A DNA stretch of 64,000 nt from Desulfoscipio geothermicus (GTDB taxonomy: Bacteria > Bacillota > Desulfotomaculia > Desulfotomaculales > Desulfallaceae). Positions 1-9,368 of this stretch are shown piece by piece. The position numbers and the translations under genes are program-made. The notes under the pieces were generated by a model that was not told the DNA's origin, did not search any database, and was given only the letters and a program-made list of their open reading frames with translations. The stretch is taken from contig JAENYF010000009.1 in NCBI GenBank assembly GCA_016841905.1, positions 1 through 64,000 on the forward strand, given 5' to 3'. Positions within the stretch are counted from its first letter, which is position 1, and the number at the start of each line of letters is the position of its first letter.

Positions 1-56
1 GGTGGGTCTTTAAAAAAACTGGTGGGTGACGGCCCGGTGGGAAAGTCAAATTTGAT

Positions 57-81
57 GGCCTTCGCAGTTTATGCGAAGGCC
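57..81 (+). terminator. Hairpin at the end of an upstream unit
   Basis: A perfect 10-bp stem (57-66 with 72-81) with a 5-base loop is followed by a T-rich stretch. It lies between the window edge and addB, so it probably ends a gene to the left. The first 56 bases hold nothing I can assign. Confidence 0.6.
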
Positions 82-126
82 TTTGATATTTTAGCTTGGT
101 GCAGGCCAAGTTAAGGGGGCTGGAAG

Positions 127-3100
127 TTGTATTTGAGGTTGATCATAGGCCGTGCGGGGGCAGGGAAAACAACTGCCTGCTTGCGGGAAATCGGACGGGA
201 GCTTGAACGTCAGCCGCTAGGTACACCTTTAGTTTTACTGGTGCCCGAACAGGCTTCCTTTCAAACCGAGCACGCTTTAGCTCGCATAACGGCTGTGGGT
301 GGTTTTATGCGGGCTCAGGTCCTGGGTTTTAACCGTTTAGCCCACCGGGTGCTCCAGGAGTCGGGTGGTGCAACTCGGCTGCCCTTGGAGGAAATGGGCA
401 AGCGGATGATTTTACGGCGGCTATTGGAAAAAAAACTGGATGAGCTGCGTGTATTCGGACAGGCAGCCAGGCTGCCCGGTTTTGTGGACAAGCTGGCCCG
501 GGCGCTGGGAGAACTAAAAGCATATCAGTTGACTGCAGAAGATTTAGAACACTGTCTGACCGGGCTGGAGCAAACAGGAGAAACCGGGCTGCTGGGAGAC
601 AAATTACGTGATTTACAGCTGATTTTAACTGAATTTACATACTTTTTACAAGATCGTTTTATTGATCCTGATGATTATTTAACCCTCGCGGCAGAAAAGA
701 TAGGTCATTCCCAATGGCTCAGTCAGGCTAATGTTTGGGTAGATGGTTTTACAGGTTTTACACCCCAGGAATACGCTGTGATCGAAGCGCTGCTGCGCCA
801 TGTACCCGGTATTAGCCTAACTTTGTGTTTAGATGAGGGCTCAGTAGGGCGGGTATTAACGGAGGCCGAGCCCTTTTACCCGGTATGGGAAACATACAAC
901 ATTTTAGTGAACATGGCCCAAAAATTAGGTTTACCGGTTAAGCAGTGGTATGTTGCACAAAATGAAAATCTCGCCAGGTTCTTATCACCACAGCTGGCTT
1001 GTTTGGAAAGGTCTTTCTTTGATTACCGGACAGTGATTAAAACGCCGGGTAAAGAAGCCGGTATTGCATGTACTACAGAGCAGAAAACAGTTTTAGCTCC
1101 GGCTGCTACCGATGCGGAGCCTGTTTTACAAACGGAAGAGCGCAGCGCAGGTGCTGCTCAGGACATCAAATTGATAGCTGCTGCCGACCGCCGGGCAGAA
1201 GTAGAGGGTATGGCCAGGGAAATCCTTAACCTGTGCCGTAGCAGGGACTACCGCTGGCGGGAGGTTGTGGTGCTGCTGCGGGATGTCGATTTGTATAGTG
1301 GTTTAATTGAAGCGATTTTTAACGATCACGGGATCCCATTTTTCCTGGATCACAAGCGCACAGTATTGCAGCATCCCCTGGTAGAACTGATCCGAGCTGC
1401 ACTGGAAACAGTAGCTGAGAACTGGGCCTTCGATCCGATATTCCGTTACCTAAAAACCGACCTTGTCCCGGTAAGCCGGGAAGAAGTCGACTTGCTGGAA
1501 AATTATGTTTTGGAGCATGGGATTCGGGGCAACCGTTGGTACGATAATCAGCCCTGGTCATATCACCGCCGGTTAACTCTGGAAGATGATGATGAAATAT
1601 CAGAGCAGAATTTACAAACTCTGATACAAATAAACAGTATCCGGGATGTTGCCGTGGCGGCTCTGTCTAGTTTCCACCAGGTTATCCAGGCTAGCGTGAC
1701 AGTGGCGGATTTTACCGGGGCGCTGTATGGGCTGTTGGAACAACTGGAGGTGCCGGAACAGCTAGAACGCTGGGCTATTGAAGCCAGTGAAGAAGGCTGG
1801 CTGGAGGAAGCCCGGGAGCATGAGCAAATTTGGGAGGACCTGGTGATGCTGCTAGATGAAGTGGTAGAGGCTTTAGGCGAGGAGAAGCTAGCTTTAAACC
1901 AGTACACGGTTATTTTAGATGCCGGCCTGGCCGCCCTGCGCTTGGGTCTGATCCCTCCGGGGCTTGATCAGGTGGTGGTGGGCTCGCTGGACCGCTCTCG
2001 CAGTCCCCAGGTTAGAGCTGCGTTTCTTCCTGGCATAAATGACGGCGTGCTGCCTGCCCGGATAACCGAGGAAGGCATATTTACCGAGATTGAGCGTGAA
2101 CGTCTGTTGGACAGCGGTCTGCCGCTGGCCCCGGGCGTTCGGCGCAGAGTTTTTAACGAGCAATTTATTGTTTATCATGCACTTACCCGGGCATCTGAAC
2201 AGTTGGTACTTTCCTATCCACTGGCTGACGGGGAAGGGCGGGCGCTGCGACCTTCACCCGTGGTGCACCGGGTGCGCGAAATTTTCCCCGACCTGGTCGA
2301 GGGGTTATGGCTGCAGGAACCTGGGGCGGAACAGGTTCCTGACCTGGACTTTGTTGCTCAGCCAGGACGATGTTTGACCTACTTGGCCGGCCGTTTGCGT
2401 GATGCCGGGGCCGGACGGGAAATTGACCCGCTGTGGTGGGACGTATATAACTGGTTTGTTTGCAACAAAAAGGATGGTCCCCTGTTTGCCCGGGTGGTCG
2501 AAAGCTTATTTTACCGCAACCGGGAAGAACGGCTGCCCCGCGATTTAAGCCTACAGTTGTACGGCCAGCCTTTTAAGACCGGGGTATCCGGTTTGGAGAA
2601 ATTCCGTTCCTGCCCCTTTGCTCATTTTTTGTCTAAAGGTTTGCGGTTAAAGGACCGGGCAGTGTTTCGGCTGCAGGCGCCGGATACTGGACAGTTTTTC
2701 CATGCCGCGCTCAAGCTGTTTGCCCAGCGGCTAGAGGACGAAGGATTGGATTGGGGTAAATTGGAAACAGATCGGTGCCGCGCACTGGCCGGTGATGTGG
2801 TGGATATACTAGCCCCGCGTCTGCAAAGTGAAATATTACTTAGCTCTGCCCGGCACCGTTACTTAACAGGCAGATTAAAACGCATTGTGCAGCGTTCGGC
2901 ACTGGTGCTGGCTGAGCATGCCCGGCGCGGGCGCTTTCGCCCCGCGGGACTGGAGCTGGCCTTCGGTCCCGGCGGTGATTTGCCAGGCGTGATATTTACG
3001 TTTCCCGGCGGCGGGGAAATGCTGCTTACCGGCCGTATAGACCGCCTGGATGCGGCGCGGAATGAAGAAGGTGAGCTGTATCTGCGGGTGATTGATTATA

Positions 3101-3744
3101 AATCCGGAGTAACCACCATCAAGCTGAGCGATATCTGGCACGGCCTCAAGCTGCAACTGCTTACCTATTTAGAAGTGGCGCTGGAGTATGCCCAGCAGCT
3201 ACTGGGCAGCCGGGGCTTACCCGGTGCCGTATTGTATTTCCGTATTGCTGAGCCGCTGTTGCAAACGGATGGCACGCCGCTGCGGAGCGATGAAACCGAG
3301 CAGCTGCTGCTTAAAGAACTGAAAATGAAGGGCTTGCTGTTAGCAGAGCCCGACCTGGTAAGGTTGATGGACGGTATGGCCGGGTTAGCTCCGGATATTT
3401 TGCCTGTGAGTATCAAAAAGGACGGCAGCTTTGCCGCTCGCTCCGCAGTGCTGGATCGGGAACAGTTTGCTATGCTGCGGGCTTATCTGAGGCAGCAGCT
3501 GTCCGGCGCCGGGGAAGAGATCCTGGCCGGAGTTAAAGATCTCAGTCCCTACCGGCAGGGTGAGTTCCGCTATTGCAGCTATTGCTCATATCAGCCGGTG
3601 TGCCAGTTCGACCTGCTGTTGCCTGATAATTCATATAGAATTATCACACCGGAAAAAGACGCTCTTATTTGGCTGCGCATTCAGCAACATTTGGAGGCAA
3701 ATGGAGACATGGTGATAGAAAGGCGGGCTGATGAAAATGACTGA
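127..3744 (+). CDS. addB: ATP-dependent helicase-nuclease subunit B (AddB/RexB)
   Basis: This is the B subunit of the AddAB complex, which resects double-strand breaks for RecA-dependent repair and serves the RecBCD role in Firmicutes. The 1205-residue length is normal. The N-terminus carries a Walker A motif (GRAGAGKTT, residues 8-16). The C-terminal nuclease domain shows GRIDR and DYKSG. The four cysteines of the AddB iron-sulfur clasp are present: C829 in FRSCPF, then C1150, C1153 and C1159 in a CX2CX5C arrangement. The start is TTG behind AAGGGGG. The end overlaps addA by 14 bases, indicating translational coupling. Confidence 0.95.
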   Translation: MYLRLIIGRAGAGKTTACLREIGRELERQPLGTPLVLLVPEQASFQTEHALARITAVGGFMRAQVLGFNRLAHRVLQESGGATRLPLEEMGKRMILRRLLEKKLDELRVFGQAARLPGFVDKLARALGELKAYQLTAEDLEHCLTGLEQTGETGLLGDKLRDLQLILTEFTYFLQDRFIDPDDYLTLAAEKIGHSQWLSQANVWVDGFTGFTPQEYAVIEALLRHVPGISLTLCLDEGSVGRVLTEAEPFYPVWETYNILVNMAQKLGLPVKQWYVAQNENLARFLSPQLACLERSFFDYRTVIKTPGKEAGIACTTEQKTVLAPAATDAEPVLQTEERSAGAAQDIKLIAAADRRAEVEGMAREILNLCRSRDYRWREVVVLLRDVDLYSGLIEAIFNDHGIPFFLDHKRTVLQHPLVELIRAALETVAENWAFDPIFRYLKTDLVPVSREEVDLLENYVLEHGIRGNRWYDNQPWSYHRRLTLEDDDEISEQNLQTLIQINSIRDVAVAALSSFHQVIQASVTVADFTGALYGLLEQLEVPEQLERWAIEASEEGWLEEAREHEQIWEDLVMLLDEVVEALGEEKLALNQYTVILDAGLAALRLGLIPPGLDQVVVGSLDRSRSPQVRAAFLPGINDGVLPARITEEGIFTEIERERLLDSGLPLAPGVRRRVFNEQFIVYHALTRASEQLVLSYPLADGEGRALRPSPVVHRVREIFPDLVEGLWLQEPGAEQVPDLDFVAQPGRCLTYLAGRLRDAGAGREIDPLWWDVYNWFVCNKKDGPLFARVVESLFYRNREERLPRDLSLQLYGQPFKTGVSGLEKFRSCPFAHFLSKGLRLKDRAVFRLQAPDTGQFFHAALKLFAQRLEDEGLDWGKLETDRCRALAGDVVDILAPRLQSEILLSSARHRYLTGRLKRIVQRSALVLAEHARRGRFRPAGLELAFGPGGDLPGVIFTFPGGGEMLLTGRIDRLDAARNEEGELYLRVIDYKSGVTTIKLSDIWHGLKLQLLTYLEVALEYAQQLLGSRGLPGAVLYFRIAEPLLQTDGTPLRSDETEQLLLKELKMKGLLLAEPDLVRLMDGMAGLAPDILPVSIKKDGSFAARSAVLDREQFAMLRAYLRQQLSGAGEEILAGVKDLSPYRQGEFRYCSYCSYQPVCQFDLLLPDNSYRIITPEKDALIWLRIQQHLEANGDMVIERRADEND

Positions 3745-6700
3745 AAATTGGACACCAGAGCAGATTAATGCAATTACCAGCCAAGATGACCGTCTATTGG
3801 TGGCGGCGGCGGCCGGGGCTGGTAAAACTGCTGTACTGGTAGAGCGCATTATCAGGCGAATTACCGACCAGGACCCGGTGGATGTTGATCGCTTGCTGGT
3901 GGTTACTTTTACCAATGCGGCAGCTGCAGAAATGCGCGAGCGTATTGGCCAAGCCATTAACCGGGCGCTGGATAGAGAGCCGGGCTCAGTGCTGCTGCAC
4001 CGCCAGCTAGCCCTGCTGCAGCGGGCCAGCATCAGCACTCTGCACTCTTTTTGTCTGGAATTAGTCCGACAGCATTTTTATCGGCTGGAACTGGACCCGG
4101 TGTTCCGGATAGCTGATGATGCTGAGGCTGCTTTGCTTCAGTTGGATGTGCTGGAGGAGGTTTTTGAAGGCCGGTTTGCTGCGGAGGAACAATCTTTCCT
4201 GGCCCTGGCAGATTGTTATGGCGGGCAGCAGGATGACACGGGCTTGCAGGAACTGGTGCTGGAGTTGTATAAGTTCTCCCGCAGCACTCCCCAGCCCGAG
4301 GAATGGCTAAGCCGGCTGCCGGAATGGTTTAACCTGCCCGAGGAGACTGCAGTCGATGATTTGCCCTGGTTTAAAATAATAAAAGGGAGTATCCAAAACG
4401 AATTGAACGGCGTGCGGGGCATGTTGGAACAGGCCATGCAAACAGCCAGTCGGCCGGGAGGGCCACAGCCCTACCTGGCGACCTTGCAGGAGGATATACT
4501 GTTACTTGATGATTTGGTTAAGGCCTGTGCCGTGGACTGGGATAAACTTTACCGGCAGTTTAACTCAATAGTATTTAGTAAACTGGCTAATTGTAAAAAG
4601 GGGACTGCTGATGAAGACTTGAAAAAAACCGTTCAGAAGTTACGCAATACAACCAAAGAACGGGTGCAAAAAATGCGCAGGCGTTTTTTTAACCGTCCTG
4701 CTGAGATGCTACTGGATGAACTGCGGCAAATGACCCCGCTCATGGGTACGCTGGCCGGGTTGGTGGGGCAGTTTGCCGCTCAATACCAGCAAGCTAAAAA
4801 AGCGCGCGGAGTGGTCGATTTCAGTGACCTGGAGCATTATGCACTGCAGATTTTGCAGGAGATGCCCGCTGCTGTCGGCGACGGTGATGCGGTGGATGCT
4901 GATAGTGCTGTTTCCGACGATATACGTCCCTCCGCTGTGGCCTTAGAACTGCGGGGGCGCTTTGCTGAGGTGCTGGTAGACGAGTACCAGGATATTAATG
5001 CTGTGCAGGAAGCTATTTTAAGTTTGCTGGTTGGTTCCGGCGGTCAGAGCGAACCCGGTTTGTTTATGGTGGGTGACGTTAAGCAAAGCATTTATCGGTT
5101 CCGCCTATCCGAGCCGGGCTTGTTCATGGATAAGTACCACCGTTTTGCTGCTGCCGACGGCGAGGGAAGGTTGATCACCCTGACCCGCAACTATCGCAGC
5201 CGTCAGGGTGTGGTAGATGGGGTTAATTTTATATTTCGCCAGATCATGAGCTCTGCAGTGGGAGAAATGGATTACGATACCCGGGACGAGCTGGTTTGCG
5301 GTGCAGAGTACCCCGCCCGTCCCGGCGCAGCTGAAGAAAATGCCGTAGTAAACGTTAACACAGGATGTATCGCTATTAGCCAGGCCAACCGGCTTAATGG
5401 GAGTGCACTTACGGGTGAAGCGGTGGAACTGCACTTGATTGATCTATCAGCCGGGCAGGGAGCGATTCTCAGTGCGGATGAGAATGATTCAACTGCAGCT
5501 GAGGAAGATGTGTCAAACCAGGACACCGAGCCCGAGGAGGATTTGGATGCCCTGCAGCTCGAAGCACGCACTGTGGCCCAGCAAATTACCCGGCTAATCG
5601 AGGAGGGCTTTCAGGTTTATGATAGCCGGGGGGAGCAAAAGGGGTACCGCCGCCTGACCTACCGGGATGTGGTTGTACTGCTCAGAGCAACCACTGGACG
5701 GGCTAATGTCTTTGTTGAAGAGTTCGGCAGGTTAGGTATACCTACCTATGCTGAGCTTAATACGGGATATTTTGAAGCCACTGAGGTTGAAACCATGTTG
5801 GCACTGCTAAAAATTATTGATAACCCGCGTCAGGATGTACCGCTCGCGGCAGTGCTGCGCTCGCCTCTGGCGGGCTTTGACTCGGAGGCTTTAGCCCAAA
5901 TAAGGCTGTACGGCGGACCGGGAGATTTTTATGATGCTGTGGTCCTAAGTACTACGGAAGGCCCGGAGGAACTGGCCGGGTCGCTGGCACAGTTTCTCAA
6001 AAGGTTAGAACGCTGGCGTACTATGGCCCGTCGGTGCAGCTTGGCCGAGCTAGTTTGGTCCTTGTACCGTGAAACCGGTTACTATGATTTTGTGGGCGGT
6101 TTGCCGGGAGGCAGCCAACGTCAGGCTAATTTGCGGGCGCTTTACAGCCGGGTCCGGCAGTATGAAGCCACCGCTTATCGCGGTTTATTTCGCTTCATGC
6201 GTTTTATTGAGCGTATCCGGAACAACAGCGGTGATATGGGTGCTGCCCGTTCCCTGGGGGAAAGTGAAAATGTAGTGCGCATTATGAGTATTCATAAGAG
6301 CAAGGGATTGGAATTTCCGGTAGTGATTGTGGCGGGGCTGGGCAAAAGGTTCAACCTTAGGGATTTAAACAAAAGTGTACTGATGCATAGAAATCTGGGG
6401 CTTGGTCCCCAACTTGTGGATACTCAGCAGCGCGTTGCCTACCCTACGATAGCTAAGCTGGCAGTGCGTGATAAACTACGAGCAGAGGCACTGGCCGAGG
6501 AGATGCGAGTGCTATATGTGGCTATGACCAGAGCCCGGGAAAAGTTGATTTTGGTAGGTGGGGTACGCCGGTTGCGGGACTGCTCCACCCGGTGGTGTGC
6601 CGCTGCGGGACAAACCCAGACGCAGTTGCCGGCCTGGCTGACCTCCGGAGCCAGGCACTGCCTGGACTGGCTTGGCCCGGCGCTGGTCAGGCACCGTGAC

Positions 6701-7660
6701 GGTGCGCCACTGCGGGAATTGGCTGGTGCTGCTACACTATCTATGCCGATTCAAGGCCAGGCAATGGCCGATAACGGAGCGCTGCCCGTTTGGGGTGATT
6801 CTTCGAGCTGGCGCTTGTTTATCTGGGATAGCATCATCCGGCAGCAGCAGGCTGATGCGTTGCCCGCTACAGCCTATATGGAGCAGCTGCGCCGGCTTGA
6901 GCCAGTGCCCGAAGCTAGCCCGCTAGCCAAGCAGGTGGAGTCCCGCCTGAACTGGCGCTACCCGTATCAGCTTTGCCAGAGCCTGCCGGCCCGGGCTACC
7001 GTTACCGGACTAAAATATATGACGCAGCTGCAGGTTGATGTAGCCGGCGATATGCAGCTACAGCCAAGCAGGGATTATCAGCGTAGCTTGGCTGCCAGGC
7101 CGCTGTTTGTGCAAAAGAAATCCAAGCTAACAGCTGCTGAGCGGGGGCAAGCCCTGCACCTGGTGATGCAGTTGCTGGACTTAAAGGGTAACCTTGAGGC
7201 AGACGGGATAAGCGAGCAGATAGCCCTGATGGTTGAGCAGGAAAAGCTCAGTCGGGACCAGGCTGCAGTGGTGCAGCCTGAGACAGTGGCTCATTTTTGG
7301 GGCAGTAACCTGGGACAAAGGATACTGCAGAGCAGCCAGGTTTACCGTGAGCTACCCTTTACGCTAGCTTTACCCACAAAGCAGGTTTACCCTGAGGTAA
7401 CGGGAAGTGATTCAAGTGATGAAGCTGTGCTGGTGCAGGGGATTATTGACTGCCTGGCGGATGAGGGGGAAGGTCTGCTGTTGATAGATTATAAAACCGA
7501 CCGCTATACCCCGGACACACTACTGCAGACGGCCTGGCGCTACTATAGTCAGCTTGCTCTGTATATTAGTGCGGCGGAGCGGATCACCGGACGCGGAGTC
7601 ACAGCTGCCTATTTTTACATGTTTTATGGTGGGGATGCCCTGGCCTACAAAAAAAAATGA
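3731..7660 (+). CDS. addA: ATP-dependent helicase-nuclease subunit A (AddA/RexA)
   Basis: This is the UvrD-type 3'-5' helicase and nuclease subunit of AddAB, acting with the product of the overlapping addB. Visible helicase motifs are Walker A (AAAAGAGKT, residues 25-33), Walker B (LVDEYQD, D417-E418), motif III (VGDVKQSIYRFR), motif V (SIHKSKGLEFPVV) and motif VI (VLYVAMTRAREKL). The C-terminal RecB-like nuclease has the IDYKTD motif near residues 1252-1257. At 1309 residues it is slightly longer than usual. An acidic insert at about residues 575-605 (rich in Asp, Glu and Ala) lies between the motif III region and the next helicase segment. Confidence 0.95.
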   Translation: MKMTENWTPEQINAITSQDDRLLVAAAAGAGKTAVLVERIIRRITDQDPVDVDRLLVVTFTNAAAAEMRERIGQAINRALDREPGSVLLHRQLALLQRASISTLHSFCLELVRQHFYRLELDPVFRIADDAEAALLQLDVLEEVFEGRFAAEEQSFLALADCYGGQQDDTGLQELVLELYKFSRSTPQPEEWLSRLPEWFNLPEETAVDDLPWFKIIKGSIQNELNGVRGMLEQAMQTASRPGGPQPYLATLQEDILLLDDLVKACAVDWDKLYRQFNSIVFSKLANCKKGTADEDLKKTVQKLRNTTKERVQKMRRRFFNRPAEMLLDELRQMTPLMGTLAGLVGQFAAQYQQAKKARGVVDFSDLEHYALQILQEMPAAVGDGDAVDADSAVSDDIRPSAVALELRGRFAEVLVDEYQDINAVQEAILSLLVGSGGQSEPGLFMVGDVKQSIYRFRLSEPGLFMDKYHRFAAADGEGRLITLTRNYRSRQGVVDGVNFIFRQIMSSAVGEMDYDTRDELVCGAEYPARPGAAEENAVVNVNTGCIAISQANRLNGSALTGEAVELHLIDLSAGQGAILSADENDSTAAEEDVSNQDTEPEEDLDALQLEARTVAQQITRLIEEGFQVYDSRGEQKGYRRLTYRDVVVLLRATTGRANVFVEEFGRLGIPTYAELNTGYFEATEVETMLALLKIIDNPRQDVPLAAVLRSPLAGFDSEALAQIRLYGGPGDFYDAVVLSTTEGPEELAGSLAQFLKRLERWRTMARRCSLAELVWSLYRETGYYDFVGGLPGGSQRQANLRALYSRVRQYEATAYRGLFRFMRFIERIRNNSGDMGAARSLGESENVVRIMSIHKSKGLEFPVVIVAGLGKRFNLRDLNKSVLMHRNLGLGPQLVDTQQRVAYPTIAKLAVRDKLRAEALAEEMRVLYVAMTRAREKLILVGGVRRLRDCSTRWCAAAGQTQTQLPAWLTSGARHCLDWLGPALVRHRDGAPLRELAGAATLSMPIQGQAMADNGALPVWGDSSSWRLFIWDSIIRQQQADALPATAYMEQLRRLEPVPEASPLAKQVESRLNWRYPYQLCQSLPARATVTGLKYMTQLQVDVAGDMQLQPSRDYQRSLAARPLFVQKKSKLTAAERGQALHLVMQLLDLKGNLEADGISEQIALMVEQEKLSRDQAAVVQPETVAHFWGSNLGQRILQSSQVYRELPFTLALPTKQVYPEVTGSDSSDEAVLVQGIIDCLADEGEGLLLIDYKTDRYTPDTLLQTAWRYYSQLALYISAAERITGRGVTAAYFYMFYGGDALAYKKK

Positions 7661-7783
7661 GTAGCACTGGGATAAGTTATATAATTTAACAAATTAATCT
7701 AGTTAGATGCAGGATAACTCAAGACTGTACAGAAATACTTAGTCAAATCAAACAATATATATTAAATGAAGGAGATGCGTAAA

Positions 7784-8482
7784 TTGTCCCATAGTGTAAA
7801 ATGGCTTGGCCACTCTGCGTGTCAAATAACCAGTGCCAGCGGATGCGTAATTTTAATTGACCCATGGATTACTGATAATCCCAGTTGCCCGGTTAGTAAG
7901 GAAGATATCGGCAAGGTAGATATAATTCTGTTAACCCATGATCACTTTGACCATATGGGAACGGATATACCGTATTTGGTAAACGGTACTAATGCAGTGA
8001 TCATAGCTCAGCCGGAATTAGTTGGTGTCCTGCAGGAATGTGAGGTTAGTGCTGAAAATATTATTTTCGGTATGGGTATGAATATAGGCGGTCAGGTGGA
8101 AGTAGCTGGTGTTAAAGTCACTATGACCCAGGCATTTCATTCCGGCACTGCGGGTAGTGCCGTTGGTTTTATTATAATTCTTGAAGACGGCAAGACCATA
8201 TACCACGCTGGTGATACAGGTATTTTTGCCAGCATGGAGTTGCTGGGGAAAATTTATCCCATCGACCTGGCCCTTTTGCCCATCGGCAGTGTATTTGTCA
8301 TGGATCCGCTGCAGGCCGCTTATAGCCTGACCCTGCTTAAACCTGACAAAGTGATACCCATCCATTATAAAACTTTCCCCATTTTAGTACAGGATGCAAG
8401 TGAGTTTATAAAACTGGCCGGGGAAAAAGCCCCCGAGGTGAAAGTGGAAGCTTTGCAGCCAGGTCAGGAGTTACTACTATAA
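7784..8482 (+). CDS. UPF0173 family metal-dependent hydrolase (metallo-beta-lactamase fold)
   Basis: The product is a cytoplasmic metallo-beta-lactamase-fold hydrolase of the UPF0173/YtkL group, substrate unknown. It shows the metal site HDHFDH (residues 52-57), a GDTG motif for the bridging Asp, and a late IHYKTFP histidine. I chose TTG at 7784 because GAAGGAG (7768-7774) sits 9 bases upstream. A longer frame from ATG 7766 would contain that ribosome site inside the gene. The 232-residue length fits the family. It stands alone between addA and a bidirectional terminator. Confidence 0.85.
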   Translation: MSHSVKWLGHSACQITSASGCVILIDPWITDNPSCPVSKEDIGKVDIILLTHDHFDHMGTDIPYLVNGTNAVIIAQPELVGVLQECEVSAENIIFGMGMNIGGQVEVAGVKVTMTQAFHSGTAGSAVGFIIILEDGKTIYHAGDTGIFASMELLGKIYPIDLALLPIGSVFVMDPLQAAYSLTLLKPDKVIPIHYKTFPILVQDASEFIKLAGEKAPEVKVEALQPGQELLL

Positions 8483-8620
8483 TACATTAACAGCAATTAT
8501 CTGGTAGCGAAATAATCGCTTCCTGGAAAATACATATCCTTCGGTCAGGGAGAGATGTACTTACTGCTCAAGGATAACAATGCTAAGCTTCTGGTGAACT
8601 CGGACTGTATCAAGAAAAAA

Positions 8621-8660
8621 ATAAAAGAACCCGGTCTAGTTTGGCCGGGTTCTTTTATTC
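8621..8660. terminator. Bidirectional terminator between convergent genes
   Basis: A perfect 14-bp stem (8621-8634 with 8645-8658) has A-rich and T-rich flanks, so it can act in both directions. It separates the UPF0173 gene from the convergent cysteine-rich gene. The last codons of the minus-strand gene lie inside the right arm. Confidence 0.8.
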
Positions 8661-9266
8661 GCTTGGTTCAATTATATGCAGCGGCAACGCTTGGACTTCT
8701 CGGTAGCGGGATTCCTCCTCCACAAAATCTCGGATGCGCGTGTCTTTCAGCATTATTAGCCAGGCGGCGGCTACAGTTTTGATGAATGTGTTTTGTAACG
8801 GCAGATTATCGGTGATTAGCGGGCAGCCGTAGGGAGTGTCCAGCGTTTCATATATTAGCCATAGATTACCGTCCCGCTGGAGGTGAGGTGTCAGGGGGAA
8901 AAAACGGCAGGCGAGAGGCCGTGCCTTCCGAGGGCATGAACCTGTGCAGCGCACAAAATACACCGGAGTGGGCCAGGATGCCGGGAATAATTGCTCTACA
9001 GGGTCCTGAGCCTCCCAAATAAGCCAACTTTCCCTGCGGTTGAACATAACTTCTTCGCCCGGGAATAAATATATGCCCAGGTCGTTATCTCTGCCTGGCT
9101 GACAACATACACGACCACAAAGGGCGCCGCAGTCTTCCTGCAGCGGCGTGGGCTCAACGGTAAGGTAATAAAGATATTGGTAATCTTTTGGTGTAAGTAT
9201 TGTGCCGGGTGTATTACGAGTTTTGGCATTGAACACTCTAGCAAACTCTCCCTTTAGTACAAACAT
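8655..9266 (-). CDS. YkgJ-like cysteine-rich protein (putative metal-binding)
   Basis: This 203-residue protein has a cysteine pattern like the YkgJ/zinc-or-iron-chelating family. There is a cluster CGALCGRVCC near residues 46-55, then CTGSCP, a RPLACRFFPL segment typical of the family, and a late YGCPL. The family's biochemical role is not established; metal or cluster binding is the usual inference. It has a terminator immediately downstream and lies downstream of ftsK in the same orientation, so it may be read from that unit. The start is uncertain because no strong ribosome site is evident. Confidence 0.65.
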   Translation of the reverse strand: MFVLKGEFARVFNAKTRNTPGTILTPKDYQYLYYLTVEPTPLQEDCGALCGRVCCQPGRDNDLGIYLFPGEEVMFNRRESWLIWEAQDPVEQLFPASWPTPVYFVRCTGSCPRKARPLACRFFPLTPHLQRDGNLWLIYETLDTPYGCPLITDNLPLQNTFIKTVAAAWLIMLKDTRIRDFVEEESRYREVQALPLHIIEPSE

Positions 9267-9368
9267 TGTAATAAGCTCGCTGCGCCAAAAGCGAACGTCG
9301 CCGTTATAGGTATCCCCATGGCGCAGTGTACTTAAATTACGTTGTAGTATTAGCCTGCCTTTAATGAT

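Noticed and set aside
8555-8782. 75-codon open frame on the plus strand
   Set aside because: It reads straight through the bidirectional terminator and into the antisense of the cysteine-rich gene; the second half is a shadow.
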